Part shown: piece by piece, positions 34,952 through 44,407 of the stretch | How the letters are laid out: every line of letters begins with the position of its first letter | How positions within the stretch are numbered: position 1 is the first letter of the stretch | Source: Ectobius pallidus | Taxonomy: Eukaryota; Arthropoda; Insecta; Blattodea; Ectobiidae | Assembly: GCA_964059195.1 (NCBI GenBank) | Contig: CAXKWD010000007.1 | Span: 62,558,705 to 62,622,704, forward strand | Reading direction: 5' to 3' | Length of the DNA: 64,000 nucleotides | Made by a program: the position numbers and the translations under genes | The notes under the pieces: model-generated | Seen by the model: the letters and a program-made list of their open reading frames with translations, nothing else | What the model was told of the DNA's origin: nothing | Database searches by the model: none

Positions 34952-36274
34952 CTAAAAATCTGTAATCACTCTTCTATCTTTAGTGATCTCGATAGAGTTA
35001 TCGTATTCGGAGTAGAGGATACAAGTGATGGCTTGTTCTAAAGCCTTATCGAACTTTGCTTCTATTCGAATGTTCCCACTACAGGGCAAACTTCTATGAC
35101 CATGCGATGCCGAAACATCAGGCGTAAGATCATACATCAGTGTGAAATACCCATTTATATACATGTCGTGAGTGATTAGCATCCCGCTATTGCTATGATG
35201 GATCCCCGAACCTTTAAAAAGTGTATCGTAAGCTAGAGTAGTAGTCTTCTCATGATCTGTGGAAATGTGTAATCCTTCTGATGGAATCTGTTGTCCATTA
35301 ACGTACAAAGCAAAAGAACTCAAAGCAAAATGTCGAAACTCGTAGGGATTGGACTCCACTGTGCCGGAGAAAGAAGAATTTTTCACCATGGAGAAGAGAA
35401 GTCTTTTAGGTAGAGTACCAATGTATGCGTTATCTATAGAAATGGAGCTTGCTCCTGAACTAAACGTAAATGTTTTCAAATCCACTCTTGTGACAGGGTA
35501 GTGAGCATTATGACCTTTCTCTAGAGTTTTGACGTGTGCTAGTAGAATGCTGGGCGAAGCTTTAATTTTCCTCACGTACAGACCTGCATCGAGAAATTTA
35601 AAGAAGACTTTTGAATTGTCGTTTTCACCCAAGAGATAAAACTCTCTCTTTGCTTTCGTAAGTCGTATATGCATGTTTACTCCTGGCAGTAAAAGTTTAG
35701 ACAGATTGAAAATATCACCGTGTAGTTTACCTATCATTACCAATACTTTAGAATTCTTAGACTTGTTGTATCTTTCGACCCAACCGTCGTTTTTAACATT
35801 TGCTCCTAACGTTCCGTTTAATTCGGCGAGTTCTTTAGGTTCTGTCAAACCTTCGATAGCTTTATCGGCATACCAAAAACCGTTTGTCAGATGAGTTTTA
35901 GAAGCATCCTCACCGTATGCAAACAATGTTTCTAGGTAAGACCTGTAATTGTACAAGTCCTCCGAAGGGGTGATTGATGTCCCGTTCAAGGAAACGCTAA
36001 GATGACTGAAAAGTGAATGAAGCAAGTTGTTTACTCCTGTAACCTTATCCCCTTCAGCTATATCTGCCCCGTCGCTTTTAACGAATTTTCCCTCCACCAT
36101 AAGTTGTACATTTAAATCTGTATAATGTTCGCTGTCTGCAGCAACCACGAATTCGAGAACGCTCTGTTCCACCGGAGTAATGGCTTTGCATAATGTAGTA
36201 ACATTTCCCACCACCGATGTTTGAATAGGGCTCCTCTCGAAAAGGTCGAACTCTGACTTTGTCACGGCAAACAT
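34952..36274 (-). CDS. Maverick major capsid protein (double jelly-roll)
   Basis: 440 codons from an ATG. Segments such as 'LFSHLSVSLNGTSITPS', 'YNYRSYLETLFAYG' and 'FSGTVESNPYEFRHF' match the pattern of the Polinton capsid family, annotated in many animals as an F54H12.2-like protein. Double jelly-roll fold is known for the family and not visible directly. It lies between the small basic protein and the protease, the usual morphogenesis block. Confidence 0.9.
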   Translation of the reverse strand: MFAVTKSEFDLFERSPIQTSVVGNVTTLCKAITPVEQSVLEFVVAADSEHYTDLNVQLMVEGKFVKSDGADIAEGDKVTGVNNLLHSLFSHLSVSLNGTSITPSEDLYNYRSYLETLFAYGEDASKTHLTNGFWYADKAIEGLTEPKELAELNGTLGANVKNDGWVERYNKSKNSKVLVMIGKLHGDIFNLSKLLLPGVNMHIRLTKAKREFYLLGENDNSKVFFKFLDAGLYVRKIKASPSILLAHVKTLEKGHNAHYPVTRVDLKTFTFSSGASSISIDNAYIGTLPKRLLFSMVKNSSFSGTVESNPYEFRHFALSSFALYVNGQQIPSEGLHISTDHEKTTTLAYDTLFKGSGIHHSNSGMLITHDMYINGYFTLMYDLTPDVSASHGHRSLPCSGNIRIEAKFDKALEQAITCILYSEYDNSIEITKDRRVITDF

Positions 36275-36288
36275 CTTTACACGACTGA

Positions 36289-36666
36289 CTACTTTCTCCT
36301 CTTTACATCGCTAAATATATCTCGCATCTTAGGAGACGCCCTTTTTCTCTTTCTACCCCTACCCTTCATTTTTTTCACGAGTTTCTGAGTTGATTCGTTT
36401 ACTCTATTAGCAATAATATCTTTTACCTTATCACCTTCCTTTCTACTTGCTATATCGGTTAAAATATTTGCTCCTGCCGAAAGAGTTTCACGACCTACTG
36501 CTTTAGCACCCGAAAAGAGAATTGGTTTTATCATTCTAAATAATCCTCCCAAGAAACTACCTATTCCACTACCGTGTTGAACATAGGGGCTGCCGCTGTA
36601 GAAAGGACCAACATTGCCTAGACGCCCTCCCGACTGATTCACGTAGTATGCTGTAAGGTGGTCCAT
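36289..36666 (-). CDS. Small basic amphipathic virion-like protein
   Basis: 125 codons. Gly-rich N-terminus; a likely amphipathic helix near residues 33-55 ('SFLGGLFRMIKPILFSGAKA'); then a strongly basic tract near 98-110 (KKMKGRGRKRKRA) and a KRRK end. Mavericks commonly place such a protein beside the capsid genes, and it recalls adenovirus minor virion/core proteins in layout; homology is inferred, not shown. 14 nt upstream of the major capsid ATG. Confidence 0.75.
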   Translation of the reverse strand: MDHLTAYYVNQSGGRLGNVGPFYSGSPYVQHGSGIGSFLGGLFRMIKPILFSGAKAVGRETLSAGANILTDIASRKEGDKVKDIIANRVNESTQKLVKKMKGRGRKRKRASPKMRDIFSDVKRRK

Positions 36667-36672
36667 CGCAAA

Positions 36673-37179
36673 CTAATTCATAACACCATGCCTTCTCTTT
36701 TTAAAATGTAAAACGAGCATCGTAGGTTTAGTGCTATCGGTTATGTTAGCTAGTTCTCCTAGTTTTGTTGTCATTTCTATACCTATCACCTGAAATTCGG
36801 AAGATTCGACAGGAACATAATAAACTTCAGGAAAGACATGAGTTGCTGTATTTAAAGGAAACTGAATAATTCTAAGACATTTAACGTACGCATCTCCTAC
36901 AAGTTGCGGTTTTATTATATTACAGTATATAAAAACAAGTTCTTTCCTATTTAGATTTGTTTTCACAGATTTCGATTCCAATGTTTCATATGGTGTTGAA
37001 GCTGTCGTTTCCGATACATTCCCTTGAGAGTAACTAATTTCGCACAAGCCCACATCCCAATGATTCCTCTCCAGCTTTATGCTCTGTGCCAACTGCACCT
37101 GGAAACTAGCAAGGGTGTTACTAGGAAATGATTTGTACGATGCATCGCTCAGGAGAGTAACGTAAAATTCTTCTCCCAT
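36673..37179 (-). CDS. Maverick minor capsid (penton-like) protein
   Basis: 168 codons. It starts 'EEFYVTLLSDASYKSFPSNT' followed by 'HWDVGLCEISYS', the recognisable N-terminus of the Polinton minor capsid family (single jelly-roll expected). Its ATG overlaps the integrase stop as TAATG. On the short side for the family. Confidence 0.85.
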   Translation of the reverse strand: MGEEFYVTLLSDASYKSFPSNTLASFQVQLAQSIKLERNHWDVGLCEISYSQGNVSETTASTPYETLESKSVKTNLNRKELVFIYCNIIKPQLVGDAYVKCLRIIQFPLNTATHVFPEVYYVPVESSEFQVIGIEMTTKLGELANITDSTKPTMLVLHFKKRRHGVMN

Positions 37180-38243
37180 TACGCTAAATCCTTAGCTTTA
37201 ACCCAGGAATCAAACTCAGGACCGTAACCTCTCCAGCGAACGAGATGTTCGGTACTACCCCTTACTTTACGACTGCGTAGAATTTTATCTATCTTATAAA
37301 CAGTGTCTTTCCCAATAGTTACTGGTGTGAGCTCATAACTGTAAAACTGTCCGAAAATAGGACTGCCCTTGAGATCTTCTAGTTCGTATACGGGTTGAGG
37401 AGAATGTTTAATGACCTTGACAATTCTGAATACTTCGGTAGAATAGTTTTGCTCGAAACCTTTAGCGAATTTCATTTTCTCTCTACCTATTCTTACCGTT
37501 TGCCCTACCGAAAACTTTACAGGTCTCTGTTTCACACGACTCTGTTTCCTTGTCATACGTCGCCATATTTTCAAAACATCTTGATCGGTAACCATACTTG
37601 GGGCCATTCCTGTTGTATTGTGTACGCTATCGTTATAACCCTTCACAAACTTATCCAACACGTCGAGATACTTGTAACTGTTCTTGAAAGTAAAATATTT
37701 GTACATTTTAGTTTTTAGGGTCCTATTAAACCTTTCCACGACGGAACATTTAACATCGGGATTCCTACACACTTGAAACTCGATATTCTCTTTCCTTAAC
37801 AAGTCTTGAAAAGATTTGTTTAGAAATTCTTTACCCCTATCGGTTCTTACAGCGACAGGATTCCTATCGGACTTCTCCAACACCTGTTTAAATCCCTCTG
37901 TCACATCCTTACCTCTTTTAGATTTTAAAGGTACAACCCATACGTATTTGGAAAACACATCGATAACAACAAGTAAATATCTTGCGTTGTCATTATGTTT
38001 CGCAATGCTTTGTACATCGACTAGATCAAGTTCAAACACGTCGTAAAGGTTATTTACAGAATACGGATTCCTAGGAAACTTTCTCCTGATTGGTTTATGT
38101 AAGGAGTAAACATCCTGCTCAACTAACCATTCCTCGATATTTTTATCTGTAATGCTAGAAGCTTGTGAAAGTTTACTAACAGTGGAAAATCCCGTTGCTG
38201 CTTCGGGATCGTAATACAACTTGTGTAATGTTTCCTTCATCAT
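37179..38243 (-). CDS. Retroviral-type integrase with chromodomain (Maverick INT)
   Basis: 354 codons. Catalytic triad Asp73 (FELDLVDV), Asp135 (RTDRGKEF) and Glu170 (SVVERFNR); the 35-residue Asp-Glu spacing is the standard D,D35E. The C-terminal 40 residues ('YKIDKILRSRKVRG...HLVRWRGY') form a chromodomain, known to direct integration to chromatin marks in other elements. It catalyses strand transfer of the linear element and produces the 6-bp TSD. The ATG overlaps the upstream stop as ATGA. Confidence 0.97.
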   Translation of the reverse strand: MMKETLHKLYYDPEAATGFSTVSKLSQASSITDKNIEEWLVEQDVYSLHKPIRRKFPRNPYSVNNLYDVFELDLVDVQSIAKHNDNARYLLVVIDVFSKYVWVVPLKSKRGKDVTEGFKQVLEKSDRNPVAVRTDRGKEFLNKSFQDLLRKENIEFQVCRNPDVKCSVVERFNRTLKTKMYKYFTFKNSYKYLDVLDKFVKGYNDSVHNTTGMAPSMVTDQDVLKIWRRMTRKQSRVKQRPVKFSVGQTVRIGREKMKFAKGFEQNYSTEVFRIVKVIKHSPQPVYELEDLKGSPIFGQFYSYELTPVTIGKDTVYKIDKILRSRKVRGSTEHLVRWRGYGPEFDSWVKAKDLA

Positions 38244-38878
38244 CTCCGTTGTTTATAGGTACTCCACCTAAGCTCTCTCGTTGGAAACAATTTTGCAATG
38301 ACTTGTTTGTATTTAACTGTTCTAGCGGTTTTAATATCGCTCTTATGTCCTTCGGTCCTAGTTAAAATGTCTTTGTACGTGTCGAGGTCTTCCTGCGTAA
38401 CAAGATTCATATCCATCTTCTTCCTAGTAAGCAACTCCCATAAACCTGCATTAGCATCGTATTTTATACCGTTAATGATCAAACTATTGTTTAACAATTG
38501 AATTTTAAAATTACCTATCATGTACTCTCCCGTCTCTTTCTTTTTATAGATTCCAAACTGTGTGTCTACAAGTTTTGGCGATGTTACATAAGCCGATAAA
38601 TATTTACCTGCTACATCACCTATAACGTTACGTTTAGCTTCGTCCTCGGAGATAGGTTTTTTCTCGGGTGATAAATCTCTAACTCTTTTCCTCGATTCAG
38701 CTACTTCCTGTTCGAGTATTCTGTTCTGTTTTCTCTTGAATATAGGATCCTCACTCTCGCGTATTTTAGCCAACTCTATGTACGGATCCGTAACATCAAC
38801 TGCCGGGTTTGAACCTTCGACACAACGTTTTAAACGCTTGTACTCTTTAGCACTAACCAGAAACATTTTCTGTAACAT
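38240..38878 (-). CDS. Conserved Maverick protein, function unknown (212 aa)
   Basis: The N-terminus is charged and likely helical (residues 1-80). The C-terminal half contains 'FGIYKKKETGEYMIGNFKIQ' and 'AGLWELLTRK', a pattern I recognise as recurrent in animal Polintons without assigned function. It starts within the stop of the 105-aa gene (TAATG) and ends within the start of integrase. A virion or genome-binding role is possible. Confidence 0.7.
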   Translation of the reverse strand: MLQKMFLVSAKEYKRLKRCVEGSNPAVDVTDPYIELAKIRESEDPIFKRKQNRILEQEVAESRKRVRDLSPEKKPISEDEAKRNVIGDVAGKYLSAYVTSPKLVDTQFGIYKKKETGEYMIGNFKIQLLNNSLIINGIKYDANAGLWELLTRKKMDMNLVTQEDLDTYKDILTRTEGHKSDIKTARTVKYKQVIAKLFPTRELRWSTYKQRR

Positions 38879-39195
38879 TATGTTAAAGATCCCAAGACGG
38901 ATAACACGGAGGACAAGAGAGGAATTAAAAATTCTCCTTTCTGTACCAAAGTTTTCTTTTTCTCAGACAAGGATACGTTCCTATCTAGAAGATGTCTTAA
39001 GGAATGTTTATGTTTAAACAGCTTACGTTTAGAACACGAAGATAATTTACACTGACCGTTCAAAACATTAAGAACACAGTCTATAATAGCAAGTATCAGG
39101 TTTTTGTTTGCACTTTTTAGAATAACGTTTCGTACCCTGGGAGTTGCCTTTTTAAGAACTTGTAACATATGGTAATTGGATTTTATCCTTTTCAT
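38878..39195 (-). CDS. Conserved small Maverick protein (105 aa)
   Basis: A helical basic protein with 'LLDRNVSLSEKKKTLVQKG' followed by a hydrophobic tail (residues 89-105). The same layout, ending in a Leu/Gly-rich tail, is common in animal Polintons, where its role is unknown. Overlaps the end of the ATPase gene by 44 nt. Confidence 0.7.
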   Translation of the reverse strand: MKRIKSNYHMLQVLKKATPRVRNVILKSANKNLILAIIDCVLNVLNGQCKLSSCSKRKLFKHKHSLRHLLDRNVSLSEKKKTLVQKGEFLIPLLSSVLSVLGSLT

Positions 39196-39829
39196 CCTTT
39201 ACAGGGACGTAAACCTTTGTAACCTCCGAGGGAAATATTTTAGTTCTAAATCTAAGTAAATCGTTTGTTCTTTGACAAAAGTCTATTAGTAAATAACCGT
39301 GAGGTTTTCTTGTTGCGTCTTGGAAAGCTCTGTAGAAAGACCTCCAATCTTCAGGATACACTTGTCTTGCTAGAAAAGTAATTTGATTTTTATCTCTCAG
39401 GTTTCTAAACAAAACCATATACTTTGTGTTCAAAGAGATGTCTCTGCTGTGAGCAGACTGGTGAAACAGGTTTTGTGTTATGAGAATAACTGAAATGTTT
39501 CTATGATGGCAACCTTTTGTAAATATAGAACTCACTTCTGTCGAATAAGCTTTGTCCAGTAAGTCGTCTAGAATAACGAGTCTGGGTTTAGTACATTGTT
39601 CTTGTTTAAAGTCAGGAAGACCTTCGTGGTATGTCACGGTAGTATTGAATTTTGTCTGGGGAGGGACAGCGTTACTTTCACTAAAGCACCACAGAATACT
39701 TTCGTATTTGCTCACGTTACACAAATGGTGTAAATTATTAATAAGTTTTACACAGAAAGTCGTCTTTCCAGAAAATGACGGACCTGATACAATCAAAGAA
39801 AAGGGATGGTCAAATTTTATTACAACCAT
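39152..39829 (-). CDS. FtsK/HerA-type genome packaging ATPase (Maverick ATP)
   Basis: 225 codons. Walker A GPSFSGKT (residues 16-23), Walker B LVILDD (84-89), and a sensor-like 'ILITQN' (115-120). This is the A32-like ATPase expected to pump element DNA into capsids. Length is typical. Overlaps both neighbours (20 nt and 44 nt). Confidence 0.93.
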   Translation of the reverse strand: MVVIKFDHPFSLIVSGPSFSGKTTFCVKLINNLHHLCNVSKYESILWCFSESNAVPPQTKFNTTVTYHEGLPDFKQEQCTKPRLVILDDLLDKAYSTEVSSIFTKGCHHRNISVILITQNLFHQSAHSRDISLNTKYMVLFRNLRDKNQITFLARQVYPEDWRSFYRAFQDATRKPHGYLLIDFCQRTNDLLRFRTKIFPSEVTKVYVPVKDEKDKIQLPYVTSS

Positions 39830-40100
39830 AACAATGTTTAATCATAGGTGGGGGTCCATCCAAGCAATCGTAAGGAGAATTAGGGTAATGTTTAAAGCAT
39901 CTAAGACACTTTTTTAAAAGATCGTTACGTTGCACACTTTCAGGTAATTTATGATACACTAAATATATGCTCTCGGCTCCGCATGTCGTTAAAAGTTCAG
40001 GGGACAACACCTCCAACTCTTCACCTGTGTGATGAATAAGCGTTCTAAAATCCAATAATTTTCTAACTGACGCACACTCCAGAGACGACGACGAGTCCAT
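39810..40100 (-). CDS. Small Cys-containing Maverick protein (96 aa), unknown
   Basis: Lies 26 nt after the PolB stop and overlaps the ATPase start by 20 nt. C-terminal residues show two Cys pairs (CLRC near residue 65 and CYGC near the end) that could bind a metal. No family recognised. Tight packing between two core genes supports it being real. Confidence 0.6.
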   Translation of the reverse strand: MDSSSSLECASVRKLLDFRTLIHHTGEELEVLSPELLTTCGAESIYLVYHKLPESVQRNDLLKKCLRCFKHYPNSPYDCLDGPPPMIKHCYGCNKI

Positions 40101-40126
40101 ACTGAGATGGTGCTCTCGTCTCGTTT

Positions 40127-43100
40127 CTATTTATACCCGAACGGGAGGGAATCGAACCCTCCGCTAACTCTGCGTCTTTTTCGAAAACAGAGTCGGTATA
40201 TCTTATTCTCGCCTTCAGACACGATCTGTGGGCCAGGCTTTCTCTTAATTTTCCTCTCTGTCCTCACAGAGATAATTGCCGCGGGATCACCATTTAAAAC
40301 CATGGTTTTAATGGCGTCGAAGTTGACATCCTGCAACGTTTTATAATTAAGAGTAATACCTCTGACTTTACACACAGAGGTATTTGCGGTGTTGTTGGAA
40401 GGAACGGTAACCCTAAAACCATAGTTCTTGGGGCCCCCGCTTGCAAACTCCGAAATGTACGCGTCCTCCCCGTAGTCTGTGAGTTCGCTGGTCATGTCGC
40501 CTAAATAGTCACCTAAAGGCACAGTGTACCTTTTAGCGTCGTCGGGCGTCTGTGTATAAATCACACTGTCCGTGTCACAGTAGATAGCTCGACGATCTAG
40601 CTTGTCCAGGTAGCCGTAGAGATTCATTCTACCTCCCGATGTCACATAAGCACCGTGAACGACACTAGTATGAGGAAGAGAGTCCTGTTCCTCCTCTATA
40701 GGGATCCAATTAATCCACACGACTTCGTCATTTGCAAAAAGTAGTCTCTGAATTTCAATTCCGGGTGTCGTGAGGAACCTATACAGCTCTTTAGGCTCTT
40801 TAATAAGCTTTGTTTTACCCAGGTTAGACCTCTGGACGAGCTTTCCCCAGAAGGAATTCAAACAAAGCTTACTAATGGTCCTTTTTCCAGCGTTCTTCAC
40901 GATTTGTTTGGGGTCTAACTTAACACCTTCGTGTTCGTAAAACAAATCGATATATTCCTGTTTCTGGGCCTCTGTTTTCACCCAACCAGGGTATCCGCTG
41001 GATTCTGTCTTAATCTGGAGGAAAAGGTTGATGTAATCCACGAATAACCCTCCCTCACGAGTTTCACGCGAGTATTGCGTGACATCGTATTCGAGAAATT
41101 CGTGGATTGCCAACACCCTATAGCCCTTATTTACAGCTAGTCTCACTTCATCAACTACCCATGTACCAGTGAGCACTCTCTCTTCCTCTTTCGCATGTTT
41201 GCAGCTACCTTGTTCGACAGTCATAACACAGGTGCGGCAAAGGGGAAACAAGAGCCTACCATTCCACCTGAAAGGTAAAACGGGATGGTAGAGCCCTTGC
41301 GGTGGTAGGACAGTGCATTTAATGAGGCCTTCTTTCTTCATCATTGAATCTATATCTGTACACTGGTCACTAACGTGAACAGTGGGGTGACCGATAGGAA
41401 ACTTGTTGTACTTACAGACGGATGGGTATAGGGACATTATATCGCTGTATAGGATTTTCTCTTCTTTCGTCTCATCCGCCTTACGATAAAGCCGCATGGC
41501 TTCTGTACGTCCTCCGTAGACAGAGTCCCTAAGGACCAACGGGACATCACAGACCAAGGGGTCGTCTCTCAGTGCGGGGAACTGTTCGAGAATAACATCG
41601 AACTTGCATTCCCACATCACATTGACAACATAACCCTTTGATCGGATCTTGTCCAGTCGGCCCATGGTGTTCTCGTACCTCTCGGCAAGGGATTCTGAAG
41701 AATCCATCATAGGTACATCTCGGTTTGGTTGACAGAGACAGCCATGATAATAGCAGCCGAGAAATTCGAAAACCTCTCCTGTTTCATCACAGAAACCGTC
41801 CACCTTCCATTGGGGAAGTTCGGGAAGCCGTACCTCGCGTCCGTTACCTGCATGACGTATAAATACATTCCTCTCCTTGGCTTCATGGATAAGCCACATC
41901 AACGATTTTTTAGAATGCCTGTCTGCCTTTCTATAGCCACAGGAGGGAGCAATGCCAATGGTCTGAGGTTTAAGGAATAGCTGTCTAAATATTCTGTTAC
42001 AGGCCGATGCAATAGTGATAGTCTCTAGGAAAATATCTATATTGGCAATTTGTTTGAACGGATTTTTAAAGAGAGTGCAGGCTTCTCTCAGTACAGTAAC
42101 ATCGGCCTGGCAATACCTCTCCAGTTCTACACGGGTATTGAACGGCAGATCTTTAACGGTCTCGAACCATGTCTTGAAAGCTTCTCTATCTTTCACAGAC
42201 ATGGTGTCCGGCCCGTAAAGATCTTGGTTCGGGTGATGTGGGAGAATACTGTTGAGGTTCTGTGCCGTATTCCACAAATGTGGAAAGTAGCCCTTAACAG
42301 CGTCTTTTAGGTCAAAGGTCTGAGGGAAACTACGCAGAGGCAGCGGAATGAAGTTCAGACTGTCTAGAAAAGTTAGATGGTGCATCTTCATGCAAAGGAT
42401 CTTGCATCCGGTCATAATCAAGTCGGGAGTCCACTGTTGCCTAATAGCGTAGTCGAGAATGAATTGGAGATCGAACGCTCGAGCATTGTGAGCAATAACA
42501 ATGATCCTATCGAACGCTCTATCCATTCTCAGATAGTCCATGAATCCACAGACGGGATCTTCCCAGAAAGAATGACTGCGTTGCCCGCATCTGGCGCACT
42601 CTTCGTCTTGCGATGTCTCGCAAAGAGAACAAAACTGCTGTGCACAAATCAGATTGGGGACGTGAAGAAAGGTATTGTCTTTGATAAGGGTATTCTGTGT
42701 TGTTTCTATATCGAATATCACATACAATACCTTGTTTGAACGCATAGTTTCTTTCAGCGGTGCCATGTAACATTCATGTCCTGTCTCTGCTTGATTACTT
42801 TTACACACGGTACAATAAATTTTGAAACATTCATGTTTCCGCTGAAATGTCGTAAACTTACCACAGTTTAGACAGTTCTGCATAGCCATGCATACAGTGC
42901 GCCCTTGAACCTTGGTACGCTTATGATTCTCGAAACATCCCGGTCCGCGAAATTCTCTACGACAATCGGCACACTTCACCGCCTTCTTGCTAGGATCGCA
43001 AGGAGGCACCGTTCGGCAACAGAAGCAGACGTAATGACAGGAGTGTTGCGCACCGTTCCTGAAGCCTTTAAGACAGCCTGGACAAACGAATCGTTTAGCC

Positions 43101-44194
43101 ATTGCAGAGGTCAAGTTTGTTATGGTATGGTAATGTAAGGTGTCTGGGTCGTATAGTAAATACAGTATTTGTTTACCTACATTACCACCGTCGTAAATAA
43201 TGGAGTCAAGATTAAATCCGCTATACACAACTAGTCTATATGAATCCTTAAGATAGGCTTGAAGCTTCTCCAGCTCAGGGATACCTCCACCTCGCGAGAG
43301 ATCGACACCTGAGTTTCTGATTAACTTATCCACTTCTGCTTTGAGTTTTTTGCTTGTCATATTATGATCTATATATGATTTATAAATTTTACGTTCACCA
43401 AGTCTAGCAATAGCGATTACTATAGCAAATGCTAAACAGTTCACCACTGCTTGTACGAAGACTACGCTTCTCTTCAAATGGGCAAGTACGCCAACCGTAC
43501 GCCCCTTCGTGGGTATACCGCTAGCTCGACCGTTTCCGTTGGGCATGTGAACAATGTCCACAACCAGACGCAAGCGGTCGGTGGCATTGAAACGAGCGTT
43601 CGATTGGCATACTTTGCTTACGACGCCTGAAATCACATCTACACTGATCTGATCTTTACGCCTAAAGGAGATACCAATCGGCTTATCGACCTCGTTTTCC
43701 TCATTGAAAATCGAGATCCCTACCATGTCATGGTCTCTCGTATCGACTAGGGCATGATCTATTGCCTGTTTAAGGGAACGTTCAAAAGGGTTTGGTCCTG
43801 CATTCGCACCTGGTTCTTTGAGCTGTATCACTAGCTGCAGACCAACGGAATTAAATCGCTTGTAGTCTTTACGACTACTTTCAAGGACTGAAAACAAAGT
43901 AGGGACGTTTCCCGTAGCGTTTTCGTCAGTATTACGTGACGTCGACGCTACAGGTTCCTGTTCCTCCTCGTTTTCATTCAATACATCTAATTCATTGGCT
44001 GAAGCTAGTTCATCTTCATCGGATTCATCTACGTCAGAATCGGACAACGTGACAGTTTCTATTCCGTTATCCGATTCCGAACTTGACACTGTGTAAATCT
44101 CAGGTTCGGAATCGTCTATCGTAATAGTGTCCATCTCGTTTTCTGATTCCGACGAGATAGTATATACAGGGGCAGACATTATCGGTATTATCAA
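40127..44194 (-). CDS. Protein-primed family B DNA polymerase (Maverick POLB)
   Basis: 1355 codons. Acidic Ser-rich N-terminus (1-80); Cys/His-rich zinc-binding region (about 370-480); 3'-5' exonuclease motifs FDIET (about 494), AHNARAFDLQF (about 565) and YCQADVTVL (about 691); palm motif A 'DIMSLYPS' (about 917), motif B 'KLCLNSFWGK' (about 1108), motif C YCDTDS (about 1204). Sequence between A and B is long, as in protein-primed polymerases. A FLGCYYHGC motif near 810 recalls a nuclease-like insertion. It replicates the linear element from its TIRs. Met1 or Met6 could start. Confidence 0.97.
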   Translation of the reverse strand: MIIPIMSAPVYTISSESENEMDTITIDDSEPEIYTVSSSESDNGIETVTLSDSDVDESDEDELASANELDVLNENEEEQEPVASTSRNTDENATGNVPTLFSVLESSRKDYKRFNSVGLQLVIQLKEPGANAGPNPFERSLKQAIDHALVDTRDHDMVGISIFNEENEVDKPIGISFRRKDQISVDVISGVVSKVCQSNARFNATDRLRLVVDIVHMPNGNGRASGIPTKGRTVGVLAHLKRSVVFVQAVVNCLAFAIVIAIARLGERKIYKSYIDHNMTSKKLKAEVDKLIRNSGVDLSRGGGIPELEKLQAYLKDSYRLVVYSGFNLDSIIYDGGNVGKQILYLLYDPDTLHYHTITNLTSAMAKRFVCPGCLKGFRNGAQHSCHYVCFCCRTVPPCDPSKKAVKCADCRREFRGPGCFENHKRTKVQGRTVCMAMQNCLNCGKFTTFQRKHECFKIYCTVCKSNQAETGHECYMAPLKETMRSNKVLYVIFDIETTQNTLIKDNTFLHVPNLICAQQFCSLCETSQDEECARCGQRSHSFWEDPVCGFMDYLRMDRAFDRIIVIAHNARAFDLQFILDYAIRQQWTPDLIMTGCKILCMKMHHLTFLDSLNFIPLPLRSFPQTFDLKDAVKGYFPHLWNTAQNLNSILPHHPNQDLYGPDTMSVKDREAFKTWFETVKDLPFNTRVELERYCQADVTVLREACTLFKNPFKQIANIDIFLETITIASACNRIFRQLFLKPQTIGIAPSCGYRKADRHSKKSLMWLIHEAKERNVFIRHAGNGREVRLPELPQWKVDGFCDETGEVFEFLGCYYHGCLCQPNRDVPMMDSSESLAERYENTMGRLDKIRSKGYVVNVMWECKFDVILEQFPALRDDPLVCDVPLVLRDSVYGGRTEAMRLYRKADETKEEKILYSDIMSLYPSVCKYNKFPIGHPTVHVSDQCTDIDSMMKKEGLIKCTVLPPQGLYHPVLPFRWNGRLLFPLCRTCVMTVEQGSCKHAKEEERVLTGTWVVDEVRLAVNKGYRVLAIHEFLEYDVTQYSRETREGGLFVDYINLFLQIKTESSGYPGWVKTEAQKQEYIDLFYEHEGVKLDPKQIVKNAGKRTISKLCLNSFWGKLVQRSNLGKTKLIKEPKELYRFLTTPGIEIQRLLFANDEVVWINWIPIEEEQDSLPHTSVVHGAYVTSGGRMNLYGYLDKLDRRAIYCDTDSVIYTQTPDDAKRYTVPLGDYLGDMTSELTDYGEDAYISEFASGGPKNYGFRVTVPSNNTANTSVCKVRGITLNYKTLQDVNFDAIKTMVLNGDPAAIISVRTERKIKRKPGPQIVSEGENKIYRLCFRKRRRVSGGFDSLPFGYK

Positions 44195-44198
44195 AACT

Positions 44199-44306
44199 CT
44201 ACAAACACAGATGAAGAATGAATCTGGAAACAGTAGAAATATTCATATATGTAACAGTATAATTGACATATAAATGTATGGTAATTAAAAGCACACTAAC
44301 ACTCAC
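44199..44306 (-). other. Intron in the PolB leader
   Basis: Donor ataag/gtgagt at 44306; acceptors ctgtttccag (44224) or tgtttgtag (44199) lie just upstream of the PolB ATG. A short leader exon would be spliced to the coding exon. Confidence 0.6.
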
Positions 44307-44331
44307 CTTATATGTAGAAAGCGTTGTAGTA

Positions 44332-44367
44332 CACTGAGAAGTGAAAAGTAAGATGTGTCTATTTATA
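44332..44367 (-). promoter_or_regulatory. PolB core promoter: TATA box plus initiator
   Basis: On the minus strand TATAAAT (44367-44361) is followed by TCAGTG (44337-44332). The initiator A is 32 nt downstream of the first T of the TATA box, the canonical spacing. TCAGTG is the arthropod initiator form. Confidence 0.8.
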
Positions 44368-44407
44368 CTAGCTTTCGAAATGTTATTTTTAGAAAGTATG
44401 AAGCTTT

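Noticed and set aside
35673..35894. Plus-strand frames across the Maverick core (for example 35673-35894, 37395-37718, 42377-42739)
   Set aside because: Antisense shadows of strongly supported minus-strand genes, with no own motifs.
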